This document shows positions 23,429 through 34,308 of a stretch of DNA of 64,000 nucleotides, piece after piece. Each line of letters starts with the position of its first letter. Within the stretch, counting starts at the first letter, position 1. The DNA comes from Rhodamnia argentea (taxonomy: Eukaryota; Streptophyta; Magnoliopsida; Myrtales; Myrtaceae). The stretch is taken from the NCBI RefSeq assembly GCF_020921035.1, contig NC_063151.1, positions 33,300,934-33,364,933 on the forward strand, read 5' to 3'. The notes under the pieces are model-generated. The model worked only from the letters and a program-made list of their open reading frames with translations. It was not told the DNA's origin and made no database searches. Position numbers and translations under genes: made by a program.

Positions 23429-25875
23429 AAAAATCCCGACAGTAGGAAAAAGGGCAGAGAAATCGAAAAGAGAACACATGTGAGATTAGCTTGTTCTTAC
23501 GGCCATATTCTTTTGGTGATTTGCCTCTTGTAGGTTTGTTTTGAACCCTTCTGAAAGTTTGGTTTTGTGTACAATAGCAACTGCTAAATTGCATCAAGCT
23601 TGCTGAATAAAAAGGAGAACATTCTGGTACTGGTGCAGTTTTGTAAATATTTTGCCTGCAGTATGAGCTGTGCTCTCCTATCTTGCGAGTGATTCTCAGT
23701 TTCGCTAACATGATGGTAGAACTTTGGGCAAAATTTTGGGACATCCATGCCAAAAAGATGCTTTGTTTTACCAGTCATTAATGTGTTCAAGCTGCTGGTG
23801 TTGTTCTAGAAATGGTAGGTATCCTTGAGAGTCTATGTTCGATTGAGTTTGCTATGTTGGTGGATTTCTTTTTTGACCTTTCTTGTAAACTATTTTTTTA
23901 GCAAGTGTTTGAGATTTCTTTTGTGGCCTCTTGATTTCACCTTCAAGCCTGGTTGGAGGCTTAACAAAACCTGTCGAGCCCACCCGTCATGATAAGTTGG
24001 TCATCAGTTTTGATCTTGATAGTCCTGAACATAGTGATCCCTTACAATTTGACTCTGCCTTGGGGCTGTCTATCTTTGATAAAATTCGACTTTCATGAAC
24101 GAAATGTCTGGCGAAACCCAAAGTCATGCGAATAATCGAACTTAGAATACTTCATTTTAAACATGTTTGGCAACAATTTAAAAATTTACATTGACATGAT
24201 TGGATCCGAATAATAAGTCGAATTAGACACTTGAACATAACTAGTGATGTAGACCCGACTAAGATAGAGCGTAGGCAATCTCAATAAGTTATTAGTCGAT
24301 TTTGACAATAGCTTGAACCTTCAATAGATTTCTCTTCGTATTGGATCAATACACAAGATAAGAAATTTTCTCCCCAATTCACAACATCACACGCTGACAA
24401 AGCAAAGAGAGATCCAACATTATTTGTATGAGGGATAATCACGTAAATAACTACGAATTTCGGCCCAATGTGCAATATTTTTCTTGAACTTTCAATTTAT
24501 TTAACATAGTCATCGAACTTTCGGCACATGTTCAATTTAGTCTCCGAACCATATGAAAATATTCAACGTTATTTTCGAACTTGAATTAATAAAATGACAA
24601 CATTTGAACATTTTCATACAATCCAAAAATTAAATTGAATAAATAGAACAAATTGAAAGTTTGCACGGCACGTCATGCTAAATTTCGGGGATCATTTTTG
24701 TTATTTCTCTTTCTACAAAAAAGCCCACCTCCACATAAGGGAATGTGTGTGTGTGAGAGAGAGAGAGAGAGAGTCCGTAAGCTATAGCAGAATGGTCCGT
24801 ACAAGACCCATCAAGTTTAGGGCGTGTTGAAAGAAACTTTGCATTTCATCTCAGGAGTTGACAAAGCTTTTGCCACATGCAAAGTTTTCCCGCTCGTAAA
24901 CGGGGCCGTACGTGTCGGAACGACAATGTACGTACTTTGTCCCAATCATTTTCCCCATAGGCATGTCTGAGAATCTCGAAGAATGGGATTAATCTTTTAT
25001 ATGGGGGCAAAAAAAAATTAGCTCTCCCCGCATAGCCCGAGCAACAACAACAACGATTTAACCTGTCCATATCCTCTTGCCCCTCGTAGAGATGGAAGAA
25101 AAAAAACATGCTTTTCCCAATAATTGAGACATAAATTAATCCCCCTCCCCACAAAAAAAAAAAGTTGCTGATGTGAGGAAAAAAAAAAAGGTGCGTGTGA
25201 TGGGGAATCTGAGGTGGGTTTTTTGCTTTCAGGCGACTCAACTTGGACTTTGTCAAACGTGTTTCACCAAAAGATTACAAAGTTCGCGTCTTTTGTGCCT
25301 TTTTTTTTTTTTTGGCCTTTTTTGAAGTGGAGCAAGGTGGAGTTGACTGGCCGATGCCCCTGTGAGCAGCCTATAATAAGTAGTAGTCTGCTGCCAAGTT
25401 GGCACAAATTTTTTGTTGCTGTATTATTCCATTGGGGGGTGGGGGGGCTCACTTCTCAGGGCTGTGATTTGAAAATTTGGCCCAACCGAAAACAATGAGG
25501 CAAATTAGACCGCCAACGAGGCATCGGACGAGTTGATAAGACGCCTAGATTTTAGACAGTTAAATTGATGAGTCCCAAATTTGACTTCTAGCAATCACGT
25601 CTTGGGGACTTATCCGGTGGTATTGGAAAATTTTTTATTATCCCGTGGAATAGTTTATTGTACGTGAGAAATTTCGGTTATAAAAAAAAAATAAAAAGGC
25701 AAAAAGAGAAAGTGAGAGAAATCACAAAAAATTTTAGAAAGGAAAGAAAAGGAAGAGTTGGGGCTGGTGTTGGGGAATGAGCTGTCTCCCGTCATTAGAT
25801 GCTCATCTGAGCTGTCTGGCTTCTGCTTTGAATGTCGTACCATAATTGCCATGTTGCCGTGGTCCCACCAAACTC
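23429..25875. other. Invertase 3' UTR then gene-poor spacer
   Basis: The first 200-300 bases should be the invertase 3' UTR. After that come AT-rich DNA, a dispersed repeat at about 24470-24720 ('cgaactttcggcacatgttcaatttagtctccgaacc') with related words at 34320-34610, a short GA run at 24752-24773, and T/A runs. No gene is supported. Confidence 0.4.
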
Positions 25876-25901
25876 GTCTCTCTCTCTCTCTCTCTCTCTC
25901 T
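25876..25901 (+). repeat. (TC)n microsatellite
   Basis: About 12-13 uninterrupted TC dinucleotides in gene-poor DNA between the invertase and TCP genes. Confidence 0.85.
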
Positions 25902-27376
25902 GTCATGTTGCTTTTCCATATTTCATTTGACTCCCCGGATGAATTCTTGTTTGCTTTAGGCGGCGGGTATGTTTTTGTATTTACGTGCGGTCGATTCTTA
26001 AAACTTGAAATCTTACGGTCACACGTTTGCTGTATTCATCTCTCTCAAGTGGGATAGAATTCGCAACCCCGTACTGCAAAATCCCTAACTTTAGTACTTC
26101 TTCTCTCCTCGCATCGCGACGTTCCTGACATTTTTCAAAGAATCTTGGGTCCGCCACGGGTCAGCGCCCGAGCCGTGGGCGTCCGTTTTAGATTGGAAAA
26201 CTCGAAAGCCCCGGGCCGGTCGGACCCCAATTTTGACCTCGTATCTGCCTCTTCTTTTTCCGACCGGGCATGAGATGCTCAGACCGACCTGCATCACGCG
26301 CTGTTCGGTTCGATCTTGTGGTTACAATGCCGAAGAAGGGTGGCGACGTGCACGGGGAATTGGGATCGCAAGGTGTTCGACGAAATGCCACAACGGCGAG
26401 GGTCGGACCCTTGTGAATGAGCAAGTAACGAACAACATGTTTTCATCAAACAGTGCCAGGGGGAGAGGGGAGGGGAGCGGAGCGGAAGGAGTTTTTGACT
26501 CGTGGGTTTCTGTGACGTGCAAGGGAGGACAGGGAGGAGAAAGAGAGGGGAAAATGAGTGGCTGTTGCTCAATGATCGAGGAGAGGGAGGGAGTGGACCG
26601 ATAAGAGTTTAGAGTCGTAGGGGACCCTGAAGTAAAGATCTGGCGCGAGGGTGGTGAATTTCATATGAGAACCAGAGCATTTATGAGGAGGCTCTGTTGA
26701 TTCTGCAGTACCCTTTTTGTCTGCACTCGATTCATTGCTACTTGGTCGCTCCCCCGCCCTCTCTCTCTCTCTCTCTCCCCCGCCTCTTGGCCAGGATGAG
26801 TAAAATCGAACTACAAAGTCGTCCTCCGCTCGGTTTTGTCTTCGGCACGCTTGGTAAAGTTTGAGCCATGCCGGCTAACTTTGCTGTTTCATGTGGAGAG
26901 AACTATGAACTGCGAACAACGAAACGCGGGTGGAGTTGTAGGGGACACCCCTCAACGTGACTTCAGGCCAGGTTGATTAGTATGCACCGTGTCCCGAACC
27001 GATCGGCGGGGCCCACCCGAGACTAGACTCCCGCGGTCGACGTCTCCGATTAACCTGGACTCATGCAGAGTTCGGATCTGATTAAACATTTCACTCTATA
27101 CGCCGAGTAAACTATGAATATCTCGCGAGCAGTGTGAAAACACGTGTATTATAATAAATACCTATTATACAATCAATGTCGGTCATTCATTTTCGCTCTC
27201 CTTCACTTATGGAAAAAAAAGGACATATTAACGGGTGTTCTCGAGCGACCGCCGAGTAAATTTGGTTTAGAAAGGAATAGAGAGCATTAGAAGTTCTAAA
27301 ACTTGTTACGGAAGTGCGATTATGCTCTGAAAACGTTAAACGGATCCAATTAAGTCTGGAAACTTATCCTAACGAG

Positions 27377-27381
<5 letters not shown>
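25902..27381. other. Gene-poor spacer with possible PPR relic
   Basis: Unusually GC-rich for this interval. On the plus strand about 26335-26400 encodes NWDRKVFDEMPQRRG, which resembles one pentatricopeptide-repeat unit, but no flanking repeats were found. A CT run lies at 26759-26777. Nothing else is recognised. Confidence 0.3.

Positions 27382-27431
<50 letters not shown>
27382..27431 (+). repeat. (GA)n microsatellite, about 25 units
   Basis: An uninterrupted GA dinucleotide array of roughly 50 bases, the longest simple repeat in the window, about 1.4 kb upstream of the TCP gene. It is likely to be length-polymorphic. Confidence 0.95.
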
Positions 27432-27434
<3 letters not shown>

Positions 27435-28430
27435 TAGACTTAATAAGCGTCATCAGGATCGTCATTGTCAACAAAGTGGCACGGATCAATAATCAGCGAG
27501 GAGTGAGCGAAGGAGGGAAGGGAACCAAAAAAAACAAAAAAGTGACGAAAGATGCCAAAAAAGGGGCAGCAAAAAGACCCTTGATAAAAAAATTTGGTCA
27601 TTTTCTTATCCTTTCTTGTCTTTTCTTTCCCTCGAGTTTTCAACTTTTCCCTTTCCCCCCCTCCCACTCAAAAAAGTCCGACCCCCTCCGCAAATTAATT
27701 ACGACTTTTTTCACTGTTGCCCTCTTTCGGACAGGACAAAGTGCGTGGACAAATAGATGGAAAATAGTTTTTGGATAATAGCAAACTCTTTGAACCCCCG
27801 ATGATGGGAAATTTCAAAATAAATGCCCCAGCAAGTACAATCCTCCTCATGCTGGGAAAAGATTTTAAAAAAAAAAAAGAAAAAGAGAGAGCTGACTTGA
27901 TTTTATTTGTTTATATATATATATATATGGTCAATATAACGTTATCCATTCCAATAAAAAAATATATATATATCGTTGTCCTCTTCTCTATCCGTATGTT
28001 TTTCCCTAATACTGTCAAGCTATATTGAATACGAGCCATTAAATTTGCATTGAAAATAAAAGTGGTTCAATTTAGATTGAATCATGTTCTGACTAGATCG
28101 GAATTTGGCCCAATCCACCTGTTTGACAGGGCTATAGACGAGTTTCTCGATTGTTACGGGCAAAGTGAGTTTTGTAATGTCGAAAGCATGATGGTTTGAA
28201 GATGGGCTTGTAACGTAAACGAGGGGGTTGGCTTCAGCCTTCATCCATCCCGTATCTGTAAAACGAATTCCTGCGTATATTCGACAGACACATGCATAAC
28301 ATACATCCGTGAAACACATGATGTAAGAAAAAAACAAAGAAAATTCCTAACGAGTGGGGGCCAGTGGCTCCATTGGAGAGGGTCCCCCACCTGCAACCAG
28401 TTGGACCCCATCACCCAACCCCAGCTCACA
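27432..28430. other. TCP upstream region
   Basis: It includes two short (TA)n runs near 27913-27930 and 27962-27972. No TATA box can be singled out because of them. No gene seen. Confidence 0.35.
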
Positions 28431-28868
28431 CTCGATTCTTTCTCTCTCTTTCTCTCTCTCTAGCTTCCTCCTCCTCCTCCTTCTCCTTCTCCCACCTACT
28501 CTTCTCTCTCTACAAACAGAGAAGACAGCAGTCAATCACAAGAAAGAAAAACAAGATCCCCACGCACTTCCACTGGTCCTCTTGTGTCTGCCTCTTTCGA
28601 TTTCCCTCCTCGCCATAACCAATCCACTCTCCTCATTTTTTTATTTTTTTTGGTGCCCTTTTTTAATATTCTCTCTCTTTCTCTCTCCACAATATCTTTG
28701 CTGCAGCGGCAGCAGGAGGAAGAAGGAAGGAAGGGAAGTTGCAAGGGAGGCCCCTGTCGGAAGAAGCAGCTCAGGATCGCCCCCACCATGTGTCCTGAAA
28801 ATCGGAGCGAGGGTGGTTCCAGCTTGATGATGATGAATTGTGTTTGAATTACCCAATTACGAGAAGCT
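28431..28868 (+). promoter_or_regulatory. Pyrimidine-rich 5' leader of the TCP gene
   Basis: Between 28437 and 28510 the sequence is dominated by CT and CTC units (tctctctctttctctctctc, then ctcctcctcc), with a second CT tract near 28670-28690. This is typical of plant 5' UTRs and may bind GAGA-factor-like proteins. The TCP ATG follows at 28869. Confidence 0.45.
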
Positions 28869-30230
28869 ATGGAGTCCCAGAGCAACACCAACCAAAGCAG
28901 CAGCAATTCGGGCTCCGACCACCACAAGCACGACTCTGCCCCCACCGCTTCTCTGCAACTGGTCCCTCTCTCTTCTTCCTCCAATTCTGCTGCAGAACCC
29001 GGTCACTCTCACGGGTCAACCCTCCATGGCCCATTCATGGGCTCCATCTCTATCCAACCCCCAACTAAGCCCCCTAACCCCCCCTCCCTCCCTCCCAGCT
29101 CTACTTCTCCCGGTTCCAACCCCACCACCGCCATTACCAAGGCCGCCAAGAGGCCCACCAAGGACCGCCACACCAAGGTCGACGGCCGCGGCCGCCGCAT
29201 CCGGATGCCCGCCGTCTGCGCCGCCCGCGTCTTCCAGCTCACCCGCGAGCTGGGCCACAAGTCCGACGGCGAGACCATCGAGTGGCTCCTCCAGCAGGCC
29301 GAGCCCGCTATCATCGCCGCCACCGGAACAGGCACCATCCCCGCCAACTTCTCCACCCTCAACGTCTCCATCCGCAGCAGTGGGTCCACCATCTCCGCCC
29401 CGCCCTCCAAGTCCGCCCCACTGTCCTTCCACGGCGGTCTCAGCCTCTACGGCGACGGCGGCGACGCGGGTAGGCGGCTTCTTGCCGGCGGCGGCGGGGC
29501 GCTCGGGTTCCACCACCAATTGTACACGCAGGTCCTCGGCTCGGACCAGGCCGGCGGCGGCGGCGGCAACAGCGATAATCCCGGAGACAGCTACATGACG
29601 AAGACGTTCAGGGAAGACCTCTTCAAAGAGTCCTCCCACCAGAGCAGCCCCGACGCAGCCTCCGCGGCTTTGCAGGCCGGTAACAAATCCGGAAGGCCCG
29701 GAATGCAAGAACAAGTACCCACCTCGGCCCGGTCCTCGTCGGGGGTCCTGCCAGCTCCCGCCATGTGGGCAGTGGCGCCCGCCACCACGAACGGCGGGAG
29801 CACGTTCTGGATGCTGCCGGTGGGGGGCGGAGGAGGGGGAGCCGCGGTGGCCGCCCCGGGGGCCGGGATGCACGAGGCCTCGATGTGGACGTTCCCGGCG
29901 GGGGCGGGAGGGGCGGCGATGCAAAGGGTGAACTTTCCGGGAGGGGGGAGGCTGACGCCGGTACAGCTAGCGGGTTCGATGATAGTACAACAGCCAATGG
30001 GACTAGGGATGACGGAGACGACGAGTATGGGGATCATGGGAGCACTAGGAGGTGGATACGGCAGTGGTGGTGGTAATAGCGGGAGGGTCAATCTGGGGAT
30101 GAATTTGGAGCAGCAGCAGCAACAGCACCACCACCACCACCACCACAAGCAGGGCCAAGCTACGGGCGACGGCGGCGGGGGGAGTGATGGAGAAGATGAT
30201 CATCACCATAATCATCCCACTGACTCGTGA
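28869..30230 (+). CDS. Class I TCP transcription factor (TCP22/TCP23 clade)
   Basis: Nuclear plant-specific bHLH-type factor that binds GGNCCCAC-like sites and regulates cell proliferation and growth. It is a single uninterrupted exon of 453 aa. The TCP domain lies at about residues 97-151 ([20 protein letters not shown]... then [20 protein letters not shown]); the short basic region is that of class I (PCF), and C117 is the conserved class I cysteine linked to redox sensitivity. The tail has [21 protein letters not shown] and MWTFP, the wording of Arabidopsis TCP22/23, plus Gly-rich runs, a Gln-His stretch ([12 protein letters not shown], encoded by CAG/CAC repeats at about 30106-30150) and an acidic end. 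Longer than TCP22/23 because of the low-complexity insertions. GC content is much higher than in the flanks. The invertase next door supports orthology. Very sure of family, fairly sure of clade. Confidence 0.96.
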   Translation: MESQSNTNQSSSNSGSDHHKHDSAPTASLQLVPLSSSSNSAAEPGHSHGSTLHGPFMGSISIQPPTKPPNPPSLPPSSTSPGSNPTTAITKAAKRPTKDRHTKVDGRGRRIRMPAVCAARVFQLTRELGHKSDGETIEWLLQQAEPAIIAATGTGTIPANFSTLNVSIRSSGSTISAPPSKSAPLSFHGGLSLYGDGGDAGRRLLAGGGGALGFHHQLYTQVLGSDQAGGGGGNSDNPGDSYMTKTFREDLFKESSHQSSPDAASAALQAGNKSGRPGMQEQVPTSARSSSGVLPAPAMWAVAPATTNGGSTFWMLPVGGGGGGAAVAAPGAGMHEASMWTFPAGAGGAAMQRVNFPGGGRLTPVQLAGSMIVQQPMGLGMTETTSMGIMGALGGGYGSGGGNSGRVNLGMNLEQQQQQHHHHHHHKQGQATGDGGGGSDGEDDHHHNHPTDS

Positions 30231-31219
30231 TAACGATGACGACGAAGGCGATAAGCAATAAGTTGCAGGTACATACTAAGTTGTGAAATCGGGTTTCGCT
30301 TTGGATATACTTTTTGGTTTTTGCCCTTTTGTCCACTGATCAAGTCAAGTGTGCGTGTAATTTCTCGATTTGTGGAGAGTAATCATTCTTGCTCAGGATT
30401 TTTAGCAGTCGTGTGCTCCTTCAGCTTAGAGTTATGATGAATTCTCCCTTTCTTTCTTGTCGTTTTCTTCTTTGGGGTGGGGGGGTTTGGAGCATTCCCC
30501 ATCGTCTTCTTCCTCGGGATCTGCTGCTTTGATGCTGGTTCAGTTTCGGATCTGGTTTTTAGCTTTGGGTTCTTCAAAACGATGCCAATCATTTCGTCAC
30601 AGCTCGAACATGACCTTAGATTTGCTGGGCTGCACTGGCCTCTCTGTCTCTCTCGCGCTGCAGAGTTGGCTTCATTCTTTTGTCATGATTAGAGCAATAA
30701 TCAGATTATAATTATGGTTGTGAACTGGCGGGGAAGATGGAGGACAGCGACCAAACGACATCGTTTTCACGCTGACAGAGAAGTTCACGAGTACAGATTA
30801 TTTAATTAGCTGGCAAATTTGGATCCTGGCTTCGCTTAGAGGGAAGGAATAGAGAGAGAGAGAAAACAGTATAAAAAATTTGGTACATATGTTCTGATGA
30901 ATGCATTGCATTTGAGCATTGACATCTGCGTTATTCTTCGCGTGATCCGGTTCCATCCGCACGACCGAACGAGGCCTTAGGACTCGGACTCGTGTCCCGT
31001 TCTATCCCGAACCGTCTCGTCCCTTGCCACCGGGGTCCCATAATGTACCGAAAGTTTTTTATGTTGTCGCGTTCAATAATTTTTCTTGACCCCTTTAATT
31101 GGCATGATTACTATGATTGAGCGGTCCAATTTGTTTTACCTCTCTCGTATGAAGATGTTTTGTATGTAGTATGGTAAATGGAATCAACTGCAAAAAATAA
31201 AGTAAAGGTATAAGATTAT
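30231..31219. other. TCP 3' UTR and spacer
   Basis: TCP 3' UTR followed by AT-rich DNA with no gene signal. A short GA run lies near 30850-30862. Confidence 0.4.
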
Positions 31220-31984
31220 GGGTGCGTTTGGTTCAGCATCTTGAAAGCTCGTAGGGAAAAATTTTGGATGCTTGGCAACCACTCTCAAAGAGTTTAAGGG
31301 TGAAAGTTGGCCTTGGTAGTACGGAAAGCTCAATGCTGATAGGGACTAATATTGAGATTTTAGCATTATTGAAAAATAGCCAGTTGCCTATTTTTCCCCC
31401 AAAACTTTACTAAAAATCTAATTTTACCCCTCTTAAAAAGTGAAACCTTAGATCGTTGTTCATCTTCCTTCTTGAGCTAGGGTGATCGGAAGAGAGGCGG
31501 CGAGGGTAAATCTGACTCGAGGGCCGGCGAGCCCTTACTAGGGGACCCCTAGTAAGGGCGCCCTGTGGTCGGGCGACCTTCGACAAGGGTAGCCTTGGTC
31601 ATGCGACCTTGACAACGGTTAGGTGTGTCGGGCGACCATGTCGAGGGTCGCTTTGTGTAGCGTGACCTAGGCAATGGCAGCCTAGGTCTCGTGACCTTCG
31701 GCGTTTGTCCTTGGGTCGCACAACTTAGGTAGACTTAGCCAAGCGCCATCGACACTAGATCCGACTCACTGTTGGCAAAGGGTTTTGATATTTTAATAAA
31801 AAAAATGAAATAATTCTAGCCAAAGTCCTTTCCAATTATTTTTTTGCCAAATACTACTCGATCTAAAGTTGTCTTTCAAGTGAGTTTTAGTTGAAGGCCA
31901 TTTGCATTTCCTCAAAGTCCATTAGGCTAAAGATATTTGCATTTTCTCAAAACTCATTTCGAAAGTCAAACGAAACGTGCCCTG
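31220..31984. repeat. Candidate TIR element with GC-rich minisatellite core
   Basis: The left end GGGTGCGTTTGGTT and the reverse complement of the right end (GGGCACGTTTCGTTT) are similar, as in PIF/Harbinger- or hAT-type MITEs. The core (about 31490-31770) is GC-rich with repeated 'gggcgacc', 'gcgacctt', 'cgtgacct' words. The inverted similarity is limited to the tips and I could not find a target duplication, so the class is uncertain. Confidence 0.4.
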
Positions 31985-33745
31985 TGTATATAAATTGTCC
32001 GAATCAATCAAAACCCTATGCTATGTTATTTTTTATGTTTCGATAAAAGAAATTACTTATACTCTATTTTTACGTTGTCATCAATCATTTTCATCTCATT
32101 ATTTAGGAAAGAACTCTTCGAGTTTGTTTTTTTAAACTTCTCTTAATAATCGAAGCAATGATTAATTAAGGAGTTAATAGATGATCATCCAAGGAGTCAT
32201 TTATGTCGAGAATTTCTTCGGCATTTCAAGCCACAAGAACAAAAGACGTCGATGTAAAACTCTCGAACACCATACGAAATGTGTCGATAAAGCTTAATTT
32301 AACTGTATATTTCGAGGGAAACAAAAAATTGAAGATAAGGGGTTACGTAATCGAGCTCCTTTCAACCTTGAAGGTACAATCAGACGGCCAACATTCGAGA
32401 TTAAGCAAATTCCTTTCACGAACAAAAACGAAACATAATTGTTTGTAAAAAGACAATTAATTCTGTCGAATGCTTGCTCGACAGCCGTAACGGATTGGGC
32501 CGTCGCTCCTCAAGTGCAGAGGCTAATATGATTGGTTGTGACTTTGTGAAGATTCTCATTGGTCACGTGCCACGTCATCAATTTCTTGTCTAACTTTTCT
32601 GTTCATTGGAAATTAATTGTATTCCGTGCCCTTGTATATTCCCAAATTTAAAACATTTTTTCATCTTAAAAAGGGGGAAAAATAAAAAAGCTTGTCGGGA
32701 CTAGAATTTGATGTCCTCCGATGAAGCTGTATAACTCGACATTGTGCCTGAAAAACCTCCGTTGTTTAGTCTCCTGTTCGGTCCATTGACGAAATTCACC
32801 TTCTCTTTTGCGAGATCGATGTTAGGTTTGGAGGGCAAACTCTTCATCAACCCTTTTTTTTTATTATTATCAAAAGTTTCATCCACTTTCTTAAAATATA
32901 GGTGAGAAATATCGCAGTTCAACTGCAAATCAAAATACATCCCATGCGACTTGGGAACAAAACAAGCTCCGAATAACAAAATAAATACGAGTGACGTGCT
33001 CAAAGAGCAGATCTATGACTTTTTCACACCATAATTGGTGGTTGATTACCGAATCTGTCTTCAACAATGAGTACACACCAAGAACTCTATTTATTGCTAC
33101 GGCTTTGCTTTTCGGCAATGCACGCCTATGTTTGGCGTTCCTAACACCATCACAAAGTAGAGTAAAAAGGTCGAATGAGCATAAATTTGACACGAGTGAA
33201 CTCTTCTGATCTCCTTCGAAACTAGATTTGTTCATCGACAAACCCAAGGAGAGCGAAACCTCAAAAACATACACACATAAAATCTCAAATCTAAACTAGA
33301 TCGAGATAGAAATCTTTCGAAAAGAGAGAGAGAGATAGAAACTTCAAGATTTAGGTTAAATTGGAAGAGAAAAACTCCCAAACGGGAGAAAAGTAAGAAA
33401 AAGGAAAAAGAACATCAAGATAACAATTTCTAACACAACAAGGGTAACGACAAGGGTAACGACACTCAAAAGCTTTGACTTGTGTAAATCATCTTCGCGT
33501 CCTTACTTGACGCAACCAATGAACAAGGCATGTACATGTCTGGTCTACATAGTTCAAACTTAACACATATGATGCGTATAGTTATGTACGTCATATTGAC
33601 TAGATTAAGGGAAAAGCTTGTATTAGCACAAGATTTTAGGACGCGTAACCCTAGTCATCTAAGGAATTACAATAATCGGAGCCATTAGTTATGGTTATCC
33701 TCATCAACTATGGTGATAGTTCCAAGTTCTTCATAAGCTTGTAAT
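31985..33745. other. Gene-poor spacer
   Basis: Minus-strand frames at 32701-33274 contain a hydrophobic stretch (LVFILLFGACFVP) but start without ATG and match nothing I know. A 12-base unit CAAGGGTAACGA is duplicated at about 33438-33462. No supported gene. Confidence 0.35.
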
Positions 33746-34308
33746 TAGCGGTGAGCATGATCCGAGTGGATAGGTTCTAGATCTAGAACCCGAAACCTAT
33801 CCCGTTATAACTGGTTTCCAATTTTTGAAATCTGGAATCTATCATTTTTGTCCTGGAACCTATTTTGGAACATAGTCCGCTTTTTCGATCCGGTTCTAGG
33901 GTCTATCCAAGAACCCGTTTTTCTTTTGTTTCTTTTTCTGATTTCATTTTTTCTAGCAAAATAATACGAATAGCAATTAAACAATTCAAAATAAAAGATG
34001 AATAATAAAACTCGCTATTATCAAAAAACAACAATTCCTAATATGAGCAATAGAAATTAAAGTCCACCAAAAACAAAGGGAAAATGGGGTGAGCGAGATT
34101 AGGTTTTCTTTTTTAACAGTAGTTAAAAATCGGTTCGACAATTGATCCGGTTCCCAAGTGGGTCTTCACTTGGAATCGGGATCTGGATTAGCTCCAAATC
34201 ATTAGAACCTATTCCTGGACCGATTTGAACAAGAATTGATTCTCGAACCCGTTATTTGGGTGGTCCGGTTCGGTTTCCGAGTAAACCCGGTTCGGTTGCA
34301 AACCCCTA
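33746..34308. mobile_element. hAT-like MITE
   Basis: The left end TAGCGGTGAGCATGATCC and the reverse complement of the right end, TAGGGGTTTGCAACCGAACC, fit the TAGGGGTG-type ends of plant hAT elements. Internal 'gaacccg', 'ccggttc' words are repeated in inverted orientation. Flanks CTTGTAAT (33738-33745) and CTTGTGTA (34309-34316) may be a decayed 8-bp target duplication. No transposase is encoded. Confidence 0.6.

Noticed and set aside
26335..26420. PPR-like string NWDRKVFDEMPQRRG
   Set aside because: Only one partial repeat unit, with stops nearby; could be chance or a very old relic.
29016..29924. 302-codon open frame antisense to the TCP gene
   Set aside because: It arises from the GC-rich codon usage of the TCP gene; the translation is Gly/Arg/Val-rich low complexity with no domain.
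31220..31984. Definite PIF/Harbinger transposon
   Set aside because: Tips are suggestive, but neither a 3-bp nor an 8-bp target duplication is visible, so it is kept only as a candidate repeat.
32701..33274. Minus-strand frames resembling a secreted small protein (LVFILLFGACFVP)
   Set aside because: The frame has no ATG before the hydrophobic stretch (a stop lies just upstream), and no family match was found.
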